64,000 nt of DNA from Cadophora sp. MPI-SDFR-AT-0126 (Eukaryota > Ascomycota > Leotiomycetes > Helotiales > Ploettnerulaceae). Made by a program: the position numbers and the translations under genes. Shown here piece by piece: positions 35,061 to 46,568 of this stretch. How positions within the stretch are numbered: the stretch's first letter is position 1; each line of letters begins with the position of its first letter. The notes under the pieces were generated by a model. That model worked only from the letters and a program-made list of their open reading frames with translations. It did not search any database and was not told the origin of the DNA. The stretch covers positions 2,108,001-2,172,000 of the forward strand of contig JAGMVK010000007.1 in assembly GCA_020747065.1 (NCBI GenBank). Reading direction: 5' to 3'.

Positions 35061-35696
35061 ATGCCATCACGAACAGCCCCGACTTTCCAGGCAACTCCTC
35101 TCCAGAACCCCTCACTGCCTGAATATCATCATGGAAAAAAGGTCCTCAACATCGTCTACAATATCCACGGCACAACACACAACACTGGTGAAACACAATC
35201 TTACGGTCCATTGTCCCGACAAATTCAACACAAGATGCCTGATAGTGAGGATAAAGCCCTCGATGTGCCAATGTCGGGGACCAAAATCCCTTCTTTTCCT
35301 TGGAAATTATCCGATTCTCAACGCCTATTGGCTGAAAACAATGTTGAAGTCTGTGGAACCCCGAAGCAACCAACCAGTACGGCAAGATTGATTTCTTTTT
35401 GGGTGCTTCTTGTTTCCGGTCTGTTTCTATATGTATCCCTATACACGACTTCCTTTCTCTGCAGCCATCACTTGCCACCAACATCATCCAACGAGCAGCT
35501 CAAACCAACATCACATCCCGTCGTCCTCATCTCCCGGCACGTGATCGTCGATGAACCCAGAACCGCACTGATCGAGGCTAGCCCCTGGAAGATCACTCGT
35601 GGGATCAACTTGACTGCTCGAAAACATGTCCTAACGCAGACCGAGAGCTTTTGTTTCATGCCACGAATAAGAAATACCCCACGGCTGCATTTCTGA
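35061..35696 (+). CDS. Hypothetical single-pass membrane protein (weak)
   Basis: Open frame of 211 codons from the first in-frame ATG; it stays open back to 34986 without an ATG, so an upstream exon is possible. The only clear feature is one hydrophobic segment, ISFWVLLVSGLFLYVSLYTT, at about residues 110-130, preceded by polar sequence and followed by a stretch with NLTARKH. No family recognised. Composition is protein-like, but no intron or homology supports it, so this may be non-coding. Confidence 0.3.
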   Translation: MPSRTAPTFQATPLQNPSLPEYHHGKKVLNIVYNIHGTTHNTGETQSYGPLSRQIQHKMPDSEDKALDVPMSGTKIPSFPWKLSDSQRLLAENNVEVCGTPKQPTSTARLISFWVLLVSGLFLYVSLYTTSFLCSHHLPPTSSNEQLKPTSHPVVLISRHVIVDEPRTALIEASPWKITRGINLTARKHVLTQTESFCFMPRIRNTPRLHF

Positions 35697-36778
35697 ACGA
35701 ACTTGCGGGCTGGCACTTGCAGCAGCTTCCCTGCCTTGCCTTGCCTCGCCTCGCCTCGCCTTGGCTGCTGGGCTCGCTCTCTTTGGATAAGTGGATGCTG
35801 CTTTTACAGCGGAATCCATCCAATAGCTTAGCTTCAACACCACGCAAAGCAGTGCAGTAGGTCTTTTGACAAGTTCTGCACATCTCTGAAGCAACACCAA
35901 GATTTTTTTTGCCGTGCCTAGGTAGCAAAAACAGAAGAAAAAGTACTGACTGTTCGCACAACAGCAACTCTGTACCTTCTTGTGTGCTGTACTGCATCCC
36001 ATCCATCTTCAGCTCGAAGGCTCCAGTCAGCTCCATCCACCCCCAGCTAACCAATCTACGGAGGAACTTTGGTACCATACCCTTTCTCGCTTTCTCACCA
36101 TACCTGCTCTCTTCCCTGTGGTCCCGTCCCTCTCTTCTTGCTGGCCCTGTCAGTTTCCAAACCCAGGGATCTGCCCCTCCGCTTTGGGCATTGGCATCTA
36201 GACTTAGTCAACGGCTCCAACTGCATCTTCTTCCGCGCGAGGCACCTTGTCTTGCCTGCTTGTGGGCTTTACATAGACCCCCATCTTAGCATATTAGCAC
36301 CTTAGCATCGACCCTACCCAAACCTACCTACCCACAACGACATCCCTCCTCCGATAATTGCCGCCCAAACTCAAAGCTCTGGTTCTTGCGACATCTTATC
36401 CTCAATTACAAGAAACTCTTTGAGCTACCGCTGCTGCTCCATCATTACGATCTTCAGGGTCACAATTTGCATTCTCGCCGACGACCAACCCACTACAAAC
36501 CCCAGTGCCTCTCCCACTACTAGACCTCACCCGAGCCAAAAAGCGGCACGTTCTTTTCCTATCGCACCCTATCGAACGGAAGCCCGAGCTTTGCTACCAA
36601 CACCAAAACCTAAGGTCCAGAACGACTTCTCCACCGCAGATCTAGGGCTCCACAGATTCGTGCTGGTTGCTTGTGAACTCCTCGATTTGATTCCTCCTTC
36701 TACCAAATTCTGCGATCCTATTTGCGGCTCTCAACCTCAGCCAGACGCCCAGAAGACCGCAGAACAGATACCCACATC
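35697..36778. other. Ras2 upstream region
   Basis: Contains six pentanucleotide units (CCTYG) at 35734-35763. From about 36040 it is a long pyrimidine- and CA-rich stretch that looks like a fungal promoter/5' UTR for ras2. Overlapping short frames here are not convincing. Confidence 0.5.
35734..35763. repeat. (CCTYG)6 microsatellite
   Basis: Six pentanucleotide units alternating ccttg and cctcg. Confidence 0.9.
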
Positions 36779-37562
36779 ATGGCGGGCAAGATGGTGCTGT
36801 ACAAGTTGGTGGTGCTGGGGGATGGAGGTGTTGGGAAGACTGCTTTGACTATACAATTGACGTTGCAACATTTCGTCGAGACTGTAAGAATTTTCCGCTG
36901 CTCGGAACATACACCTCGAGCAGCTACCTCAGCCTCAAGTACCCATGCTTACCATCTTCTAGTACGATCCAACCATCGAGGACTCTTACCGAAAACAAGT
37001 GGTTATAGATGGACAGTCATGCATGCTGGAAGTACTCGATACCGCGGGACAGGAAGAATATACAGCATTAAGAGACCAATGGATCCGAGATGGAGAAGGA
37101 TTTGTACTGGTATACAGCATATCATCGAGGTCATCCTTCACACGGATTCAACGATTTCACAATCAAATCCAACGGGTCAAAGAATCATCAGCATCTTCGC
37201 CATCGTATCCAGGATCACCGATATCTTCAGTGGCACCTTCGGCACCAGTACCTATAATGCTTGTTGGAAACAAGAGTGACAGGGTCACAGAGCGGGAAGT
37301 CTCTACACAAGAAGGTCACGCATTAGCACGGGAGCTGGGATGCGAGTTTGTGGAGGCATCTGCGAAGAATTGTATCAATGTGGAAAAGGCATTTTACGAT
37401 GTGGTACGACAATTGCGCCGCCAAAGAATGCAGAACAATATCAAGGCCATGCAAGGCTCAGGACGAGGGCAACGAGCCGCAACTGGTGGGGATGGACCTA
37501 TTCGAGACAGCAATCGAATCTATCGTCCTGACAAGAAAAGGACGAAATGCACCATCCTCTGA
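36779..37562 (+). CDS. Ras-family small GTPase, Ras2/RasB type
   Basis: Two exons (36779-36883, 36963-37562) give 234 aa. It starts [23 protein letters not shown] (P-loop GDGGVGKT), and the intron falls just before the effector loop YDPTIEDSY. Next come DTAGQEEY (switch II), NKSD and EASAKN. Compared with human Ras there is an insertion of about 20 residues rich in Ser/Pro (PSYPGSPIS) before the [11 protein letters not shown] strand, as in RasB/Ras2 of moulds, and a long basic tail ending KKRTKCTIL. The CaaX box ends in Leu, which favours geranylgeranylation over farnesylation. P-loop Gly and switch II Gln are wild type. Ras2 proteins control polarity, germination and MAPK/cAMP signalling at the plasma membrane. 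Confidence 0.95.
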
Positions 37563-40500
37563 ACACCCTAGCCTATGGTTAAACCAAGGCTCGGTAATTC
37601 GAGCCGTGAACGACGCTCATGATCCCCTTTGGCAGACCAGGTGTCCCTGCTGCCTATGACCTTCCTTCTACCACGAAATCTTCTCCAGTCCACTGAAGCG
37701 TTGTTGGGACATCTACCTGGATAGGCGAACGGAGTACCAAAAAGACACAGAGAGAGGGGCATACGGCGTATTCATGAACTTGAAATGGGAACGAGATGAC
37801 CAATGACTGCGATGACCAACACATCGAATTCCATCTCGACACGAAAGGGAAGGGAAAGGCAAGATAGGGTGACGAGAAAATGGTGTTATTCTGATGTGAC
37901 CATAGTGTCGAAAGTAAGGAGTGGGATGGATGGATCATGGGAGGGGTTTGGGTGTTCTCTGGCGTACGCACCTATGTTATTTCGGGAACAGGTATCACAA
38001 ATCATCCATGGAATCTTGCAAGCAAACCATCTTTCACTGTTCGTGTGTGTTTCGATCTGAAGCATTTTTCTCCTTGTCTTCTGGAGCCCAGTACAGCAAC
38101 GAGCAGGACTGGGATTGACTGGGATCGAGAAGAAGGAAATGAGAACATGTCAGTTGAATTTTAGGTCTTTGGAATTTATATAGCCCATCTGCAACGTCTG
38201 ATGGTATTCAATTGAGCACATTTCAAGCACCTCAATGTCTTCCAGGATCACATTTTCAAGCAACAATACTCTCACAAAGTAATGTTCAAAACTCTCAACC
38301 GCAATTGGCTTCCAATCCCTTCTATACAACACTCGTGGACACCCAAAATCTTGCCTCAGAGACATGTCACTTGTGCTTTTGGGGGCTTTCAAGAACACTC
38401 TCAACTACTTACCCCCATCTCCTGCCCTGACATCCATCAGGTTCCCTATCTGCTCAGTGCCTGCCTGCCTCCCAGCCCCACTAAGAAAAAAAAAAGTTGA
38501 GCGCGCGCAGGGGACGATGTGGTGCCTGCCTCCCCTGGCCCGTACGTCTGCCAGCCATGCACAAAGGATTCAGATGCATCATTATTGGCACTCAGCTTCG
38601 CGTAGGCCAATGTCCTGAAACTTGTACATAACTGACCTTCCCAGTCTAGCGAGAGTGACGTTCGCACCCAAGCGGGATGACGGGTTTGAAGGGAAAGAGG
38701 AAAAGGATGAGGGAGAATGTGGGTAACTGAGCGAGCTCCGGCGGTACCCTCTGCCCTAGGCGTGTTATGGTAGGTAGGTATATCTGCCATGTGGGATCAG
38801 CGTGGCATAATGGCTGGCCTTGACCGTTACCATGGGATGAGTAGGTCCCGAAACACTAGACCTGACGACTTTAGCACGTTGATATGGGGCATATGAGGGG
38901 CTCGAAGCCACGGAAAAGTAATGATTTGGATATCAGATTGGGCTTTTAAACGGGAAATGAGCTTGAATGAGTCCTGACAGAGAGGATCGGATGGAAGGAT
39001 CGAAGGTGTGTGTGGATGGGATGTGACATCTAGGCCTGGGAAAACTGTCGGGTATGTCAAATGTCCCTCGGAGCAGCTTCACGGCGCAGTTCTGTCGTCT
39101 GTACCTGGGACTTCTTCTGGATCTTCAAGTCTCATTACTATCTTGGGAAATGGAGAGGTACAGTACAATACTGGTAAGGGTCAGGTACCCGCTCTGATGC
39201 TTAGATTCTGGAAGGATGGAAGCTACAACGAGGCGCCAGATGTGACATGTGGGAGAGAGATAACGGATAGAGAAAGCTCAGAAGAGAAGAAGAATTCCGA
39301 AGGGATGGTTGAGTTAGATTAGCTGTACAGGTGGTGGATTCCGTTCCATCGTCCATTTCTCTGGTATTGATTGAGCTTGGTGGAGATGCGTAGCACCTGC
39401 CTTTCTCAGCCTTGTTGCTGCTGTAAGGTATGTACATCAGTACCTTTCCTAGCCTTCTTAGCTTTGCTTATCAAAAGAGTTTCCCAGAATGTCAACGTCC
39501 CTTTAATGAAGCGACGAATTCTCCGAAGCTATCTCTTCTCACTGTGCCCCCAATTCAATACTGCCTTCTACATCAAGACGAGAGAGAAGTGCAGTTTCCA
39601 TGCCAAAGGATTTTTTGCCCTTCAGTCATTCTTTATCTTTGTCTTTATCTTCCATGGTGGCCTCGCAATCTCATATCTTATCAGTCTTGTGTGTACCCAG
39701 TCGCGGATTCAGTCCCTCAAACGTGGGGGAAGCAACACTACGTGACATCGGTCACCTTCAATGTCCTAGCGTGACTCAGATCATCTGTCGTCACGTCTAA
39801 TGTACTTTTCTTTACGGCCAGGATGCCAGCGTGGGTGACAGTACGGCCAAACGAATAGGGAGCCAGCATTTTGCTACAGAACAGACGCCTCTCTTTCCTT
39901 CCCTCCCGCGCTGGCAGGCACGTAACACGGCTCGGCTCTTCCCAAGCAATGAGACATACACATACGTCGCTTGTGAGGTACAAGAAAGGCAATGATGCGC
40001 TTCTCTATTCCAATAAAGAGGAAATCCAGACTCTCCTTCAATAGCCTTGGCTTGTTCGCGGCAGAGAGAGACATGCGAAGTAGGGGTCCGATTTCCTCGA
40101 TGGGATGGATGTCTTACCAGCGGGATCGAACCGAGCCCGTCCATCTTATCCTATCTGATCCGAAGAAACGCGCGATGAAGTTCTTCTATGGACGGATTTT
40201 TGTCCGTTGGTAGTAAGTGAGCGACGTCCATCTGGCTATTCTTGCTAGCTTCGTAGGGCTCACCTGCATGGTAAGTGATGGAACCTACGCAGTGATGACC
40301 TCGGTGTAGAGACTGGCATAGCTAGGTAAGAAAAGGTACACACAATACACATCCACAGTATCTAGAAGCGGCAGAGCAAGAGCAAGTGGGGTTCGGTATG
40401 GCGGCAAGGCGAACCTCAATTCCCGAGAACCGGCGACTTTCTCAGTGTCAAGAAAAGTTTGATTTCCGTGCCGCATTCAAGCAGACGGGAGAAAAGAGGA

Positions 40501-43186
40501 GAATTAGAAAGCACGGATGGTGGGAACATCCGCCGTGTACCTTGGTACGGACTGCATTCTTGAATTGAAGGAAGATCGAGCCGGCCGAAAAAGAGTGTGC
40601 CAGAAGTTTGGTAAAGTTACTTCCTGCCTCGCTTACCATTTCTCCTTTAGTCCTGATTTCGTTTCAGGACATATAATGAAACTGCTGTAATCTTATTATA
40701 TCGGGGAGAAAAGTAGCTACATTTGGACAAATTGCAACCTTTTCCATTGGGTAACATATCTGTTTTATACATGGTCTTTATGTATATAGAAGCCAAGAAA
40801 GAAAAGAGCACCACATTGGTGACTATATATGCAGTTGGAATTGGGATACTTGTTATGCGGTAGCTACGTGGTTCCAGGAGATGGGTAAATGAGCTGGACT
40901 GCGTGAATAAATGAGGCTGTTGGCTTTTGCTGTTACCTGGTTCGAGTGAAATTTGGGAAGGTGTTTGTTTGGATCGGATATCGCTAGGAAAAAGGGGAAA
41001 TTGCGATTGATGACTTATGTGCTGTTATATAACTACGTGAAAGTAACATCTGCAAAGAGGAAACAACAAAGGACACAACAGGACGAAACTTGCCAGAACT
41101 GCCTTGTGATATGCCGAGAAGTTGTCAGTTCGGGGCAATGATCTGACAGGTACCAACTGCAGTAGATGTTGATGTGGGCAGTGCGGGGTCCCCGAGGAAC
41201 TTCCTAGAACCCTGCTCTCAATTGCCCTTTGGAAATCAACCACTTCTTCTCCTAGAGCTGTCCTAAGTCTAAAAGAATATAGACTAATGTGCCAGAGCAC
41301 CTAAAGAGGTGGCATCAAAAGCATAGCGAGAGAGCATCCGATCTCTCAAGCACTTGCTCTCTGCCACCCCCTTCCATTAACGGGGGAAAACACAATCATG
41401 AACAAGGCCGAAACAAGATTGGAACTCTTGAAATTTTTTCTTTTCAACGCCTACAAATGCAAGAACATGAGAGCTCTTCCCCAAAATCACACCACTCTTC
41501 CTGCAACGCTATGCTTTCCCATCTCTTTCGGAGTACGGAGTCGAAAAACTGCGAACCATCAAAGCCACAATCCGCTCCCCTAGCCCCCCACTCGCTAATT
41601 CCAGCAAATAACAGCGCTCTCGCTTCACCTTGACGCCTGTCTGCAAGGCAAGTCTGCAAGCATAATGCAAGCACAAAGCAGCTACCTTGCATTGCAAGCG
41701 TGCAGATGTGCACATAGGTAGACAGCTCGCAGCTATGGGCCACGGTGCGCATGCATGTAGGAACGGTGTTGGCCTGCTGCGAAAAGCGGCGAGTGGTGTT
41801 GGTTGGGCTTTGCTATTGGGCAGAATGCGACCTTGGGAGGGCGAGGAAAAGGCCGAGAATTGGGCTGCAGAGCTAGAAGGACACGTGATGGCCTGATTTT
41901 ATTGCGTGGTCGTCTCCCGAGGCTCGTTGCCTTTTGTTTTGTTTTGATGTTGCCATTTTAGTCCGTGATATATATTGCTTTTGGCTTTGGATTGTTGATT
42001 GCAGTTGTGGATTACGAGTGTGCAAGACGGTACTGAACTCTGAAGGAAGATACTTACTTTCGGTACTTTTGCTGCGTAACACTTGAAACCACCAGAAGAC
42101 GTACTATACTTACCTAGGAGCATACGTAAGTTTGCATGTGTGACCGGTCCGACGAAACATCCTTCTAAGTCTCCTGACCAATCAACCATTTCACTGACAG
42201 ACATAGCACAGGCATTGTTAGGGAATACCCAAACGAGAGAGACAATCATAGTTCCAATCCGAGGCTTTCACAGATCACGATCAGGAGCAGGATTTCTATG
42301 GCCGAGGAACGACCGAATTGCCATTCTTTCCTAGCTCGTCTCAGCTTCCTTATGCATTCTTCCATCCTACGAGCACGGGTGAACCTCTCGATCTCGATGT
42401 GATACAATGTGACGTGATGTTTGGATATTGACGTGCATGTGTGCGGTACACTGCTGCATTGTCATCTGCTGTGCTGTGTTGTGATGCAATGCTTACCGGC
42501 TTCGGTCTGTCTGGGGAAAAGAGCGTTGGGTTTGAGATATATTGGTTGGGCACGTAGTAGGCAGCCATCGGGAACTGAGCCGAGGAGGCTGATATGGAAC
42601 GGCCCGGGAGATGGAAATTGTCAGTCAACTGTCTAACGACCTTAGTGTGACCTGATTAGGTAGCGAGGAGGTGATTGCTTGGCTCGGGATGTGGTGGATG
42701 TTGTGTACCGACGGAAGGGAGGGAAGGGTGGATCATTGGCGGGATGCAGGGAAGTGAGTGAACTTGTGGTTCAGTGGGATGGCTATGTGGGCGAAATTTG
42801 TCCAGGTTTGGCTCATCGATGTGAGGTTCCAGACATGGCATATTTGGAACTGCCAGATGCATGTACGGAAGTGAGCATGTCCTGAAACATGTTTGAACAT
42901 TGTCTGTACTCGATACCCTAAATGGGGTTGAGTCTGCGGGACAGCTGGGGAAAATCCAGAACCCATAGAAATATGATGCAGATACATCTAAAACGTGCAA
43001 TTGGGCATCCATTCAGAAGCAATGCTGTTATCCACGGATTGCTTACTATCCCTTCAGACCGTAACCGATTCCTTGTTTCCTTCCCCATATGCAAATGCAC
43101 CCTTTGGTAAATGCCAGAAACTCCACGCTGTTGCCTATGTCAAAAATGCCAATCAATACAAAACTCAAGATACACACAACCCCGGA
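37563..43186. other. Gene-poor stretch of 5.6 kb
   Basis: No coding region recognised on either strand. All open frames are under about 115 codons and overlap each other in several phases, as expected by chance. A TGACTCA occurs at 39772-39778. A near-B-box sequence at about 40133 does not fold into a tRNA. The left end holds the ras2 3' UTR and the right end the 3' UTR of the membrane protein gene. Confidence 0.5.
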
Positions 43187-45235
43187 TCATACGGGCTGCG
43201 TATCCGAGATCTTCTCCCCGCCTTCCCCAACATCGACAGGATGCTTATCCAAGCTCTCATACCATTGAATGACGCTCCCGACCAGGAAACACCACGAGCC
43301 CCAAAATGTAGCAAGGGAACCTTGGTATACACATCCACTGTTAGAGGCAGCAAAGCCGAGTGCTCCGCAGAGGGTGAAACCGATACCCTTTCGAGCAAGC
43401 GAATCAGTACCAGAGGTAAGGTGGAATTGTGAGTTCGATGGAGGGATTAGGGTGAAAAATGACTTACACCAGCGAGATTCCACACCCCGATATGCCATCC
43501 CAGTACTTTTGGAGCAGGAATATACCATTTCTTCTGCGTTTCCACCATGAACAGAAAGCCAGAGATGATAAAGCCAGTGCCTCCTAGCACTTGTGGTAGC
43601 CAATAGGCTCCGTTCTGAGCCGCTGTTGAGGTGAGGCGGTTGTAGATTGGAGGGAGAGCAGTGTAGCCGGATATCCACTTTTTGAATTAGTGAATGTGCA
43701 GCATGCAAGAATAAACAAACATTGAATATTGAAAGGAGATCACAGCAGATGACAGGCGAAAGCCATAAATGTTCTTTCAAAGATTCAATACATGGCTCTC
43801 GCGCGGAAAGAGATGGGCCAAGTTCCCTGCTGTGGCTCCTTGACTTTGAGCAAAACGAAATCTACCACAAGTGCTTGGCTCATGAAATCCGTTGCAATGC
43901 TATAAGATCGGCTTTCCACCATCTAAGACAAAGCGGTTGTATGATATGAGCCTCTATATCAAAGCCACAGGATTTGCAGTTCTGAACAGATTCACACCAT
44001 AAGTGACACTTATCATTAGAGATCATTGATAGCTAATGCTCCCCGGGCCTCTCCCCGTCTTAAGTACCGTGGGATATTCCAAGCACCACTTGGAGCAATA
44101 GTGAGCCCCGAGCCAGACGATCCGCATCTCTTTTACCTTTTTCTATGAAGACAAGTTTCGTTTTGGCACTGCTTTCGGAGGAAAATAAAGAAACATTTCA
44201 ACTTACGAAGATAGTCGCCCCGATCATCTGCGACAAGCAAGCCAAAAACCCGACCTCTTTGAAGTAGTGAGTCTTCAACTCATACCAGGTAGGCCACCAT
44301 GTCCAAGTCCGCGCAGAGTTAGAGTTTGGCTGATCTTTCGGTGCCATCTCGACATCCAACGGAGGATTGCCTGCAGGACATGTAGTCAGCAAATATTCAG
44401 ACACTATAGGAAACTTCAAGAGGTAAGAACAAACCTTCAACAGCTCTGCCCTTGCCAACCAGATTTTTCTTATTGCCATGGTGATGAACACACCCATCAG
44501 GCCTCAACCTCCTCAGTCCCCTCTCCTCCAACACCTCCTCAACCGCCCACCCAAAACAGTCCGCACGATTCTCATTTACAGCTTCAATCATCAACAGCAC
44601 ACTCCCAATCTCAAATATTGTAGCGCCTACAAAGGCGCTGATACCGCCTGCGTTGGCGATCTCGCCAGAGAATTCGGATGACGGAAGTTGGAGTGGTAGC
44701 CAGACGAAGAAAGCGTTTACGCACCAGTCCAAGGAGCCGATTGTGAAGATGAGGGCTACGAGATAGGAGACATCCCAGTAGGGGAATGAGGTAAACATGC
44801 GGACGATGCCATGGACAGTTGCGCGGAGGGTGTTGCTGGGTGGTGGGGTGAGGTAGCGTGCGTCTTGGTGGAGGGCTGGCGAGATGGATATTTGATGTCG
44901 GCCTGAACATATACTATTAGCAAGTTGTTCATCACGAACTTTGGAAGCATTCGAGAATATCTCTGTTGAAGGGCAAGAATACCTTTCCTGTTATCCCTCG
45001 TTCGTAGCAAACGCTCTACATCCCCAACTCGTATTTCTTCCCTCTGCTTCCTTGTAGCCTCCTGTGCTTCATCCGCCTCTTCATTGCTGCTCTCTTTGTT
45101 TCGCAGATCTTCTTGGCGCGCCTGATGGCTCAGTTTATGAGATGGAATTCTGTAGCGCCGCGTTGTAGGGTTCAGAAAGCTGAATGGTCCGTATGAATCG
45201 TTACCGTGCCGGCTGCTGAAGTGTGAAAGTTCCAT
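43187..45235 (-). CDS. Fungal multi-pass integral membrane protein, function unknown
   Basis: Five exons (45235-44983, 44902-44435, 44370-44207, 43677-43468, 43387-43187) join in frame to 431 aa. Residues 1-85 are charged and cytosolic, with a Glu/Arg-rich helix (EEADEAQEATRKQREEI). About six membrane segments follow: VSYLVALIFTIGSLDW, AFVGATIFEIGSVLLMIEAV, FLACLSQMIGATIFWISGY, VLGGTGFIISGFLFMV, HIGVWNLAGGIGFTLCGALG and FWGSWCFLVGSVIQWYES. The recurring (E/L).GSVL...E pattern suggests an internally duplicated membrane module. I have seen similar uncharacterised fungal proteins but know no function. It is divergent from the HAD hydrolase with a 394-bp shared promoter. The exon-4 donor (AGGT|GTAAGT) was chosen to keep the frame. 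Confidence 0.8.
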
Positions 45236-45629
45236 TGTGTTTGTGCAATTGAAACTCGTTGAAAGGATTTATGGGTACCAAAAGGGTCTTGCTGTTTGAT
45301 ACCGTGCTATAAGAACCTCATCGACGAATTCTGGAGTATGGAGTGCATGTTAAAACGAGAGAAGAGGAATTCTGTGTTGAGATAGAGAAAGGGAAAGTTT
45401 TGATATGACGCAGGGTGATTTTCCGCCAAGGAAATGCAAAAGGCTTACTTTATCCCCGAAGACAGGGATCCGCTGGCGAGCCCGCTGTCCTGCGAGCCTC
45501 GGTTGTGAATGTTTGTTCTATCTCCCCATTAGAAACTGTACAATACGGAGTACAGTCCTTTTGACACAGGGCCCAATCTACTGTGCACATAATTAAGACT
45601 ACAATACCTTGTCTGTGATACTACTGAAG
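45236..45629. promoter_or_regulatory. Divergent promoter, membrane protein / HAD hydrolase
   Basis: 394 bp shared by the two start codons. Contains gtacaatacggagtacag (45537-45554), which includes the TACGGAGTA word common in mould intergenic DNA. No specific operator can be named. Confidence 0.4.
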
Positions 45630-46568
45630 ATGGATCCCAACCCAGATTTCTTGAATTTTCCTCCGAAGGCATTGGCCTTTGATGTTTTCGGTACGGTGGT
45701 GAGTGGTGATGATTACTATTACTTTTTGCCCCCCTTCGACATCGCATCGAAATGCTTGCATGTCCTTGAACTCTCCACTTATACTCGAATATTAAAGAAG
45801 AGAGCTCATTGGAGACAGGTCAACTGGCGTGACACCGTAACCAACAAATTGATCCAAAGTGCCGCATCGAAAACCTTATCATCTTCAGCCTCTCTCACGC
45901 CAGCAGCCCGCAACAGGGCGTCCCCACTGACCGATGAGGACTGGGCCCAGTTCGCTGAAGAATGGAGAAAATCTTACTACCACTTCGTTGTGACATTCGT
46001 GCCCGGGAAGAGTGAATGGCGAGACATAGACACTCATCACTACCTATCCCTCATCGACCTGCTCAAGAAATGGGGGATCGAAGGATTGTACAGCGATGAC
46101 GAGGTCAGAGAATTGAGTCTCATCTGGCATTTCCTCGATCCGTGGAAAGACTCATCGGCTGGTATTCACGCACTCGGCAAGAAGTTCCTGACTTCGACAC
46201 TATCGAATGGGAACCACTCTTTGCTGAAGGACCTGCAGGAGCATGGGAACTTGGGATTCAAGATGTTGCAATCGTCGGGTGACTTCAAGGCGTATAAACC
46301 GCATCCGAGTGTTTATAAGGGGGCGGCTGAGAAGATGGGCTTCAAGACTGAGGAGGTTGCCATGGTGGCTGCTCATTTGAGGGATTTGAAGGCTGCGAGG
46401 GGATGTGGGATGAAGACTATCTACGTGGAGAGGAAGCAGGAGGAGGCGTGGAAGACTGACTCGGAGGAGTATGAGGATGCGAAGACTTGGGTTGATCTTT
46501 GGGTCAAGGAGGATGAGGATGGGTTTCTGGAGGTTGCGAGGAGGCTTGGTATCAATGGAGGTGATTGA
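45630..46568 (+). CDS. Haloacid dehalogenase-like hydrolase, type II (2-haloacid dehalogenase family)
   Basis: Two exons (45630-45698, 45819-46568) give 272 aa. The join yields AFDVFGTVVNWRDTVT, placing the nucleophile Asp18 in the type II dehalogenase motif I. Motif II is TLSNGNHSLL, motif III is YKPHPSVYKGAAEKMG with the catalytic Lys, and motif IV is MVAAHLRDLKAARGCGMKT. This spacing matches L-2-haloacid dehalogenases, which hydrolyse C-halogen bonds through an aspartyl-ester intermediate; fungal members are mostly untested and may have other substrates. The 120-nt intron is stop-free and a multiple of three, so unspliced reading would insert 40 residues right after motif I and probably inactivate the enzyme. 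The ATG at 45630 is the first in frame. Confidence 0.92.
   Translation: MDPNPDFLNFPPKALAFDVFGTVVSGDDYYYFLPPFDIASKCLHVLELSTYTRILKKRAHWRQVNWRDTVTNKLIQSAASKTLSSSASLTPAARNRASPLTDEDWAQFAEEWRKSYYHFVVTFVPGKSEWRDIDTHHYLSLIDLLKKWGIEGLYSDDEVRELSLIWHFLDPWKDSSAGIHALGKKFLTSTLSNGNHSLLKDLQEHGNLGFKMLQSSGDFKAYKPHPSVYKGAAEKMGFKTEEVAMVAAHLRDLKAARGCGMKTIYVERKQEEAWKTDSEEYEDAKTWVDLWVKEDEDGFLEVARRLGINGGD

Noticed and set aside
39772..39778. TGACTCA as a third CPC1 target
   Set aside because: No gene start lies within 2 kb, and a lone 7-mer is expected by chance in a window of this size.
40081..40160. Possible tRNA on the minus strand (B-box-like GGTTCGATCCC)
   Set aside because: The flanking bases do not form a 5-bp T-stem, and no acceptor stem or A-box is found at the right distance.
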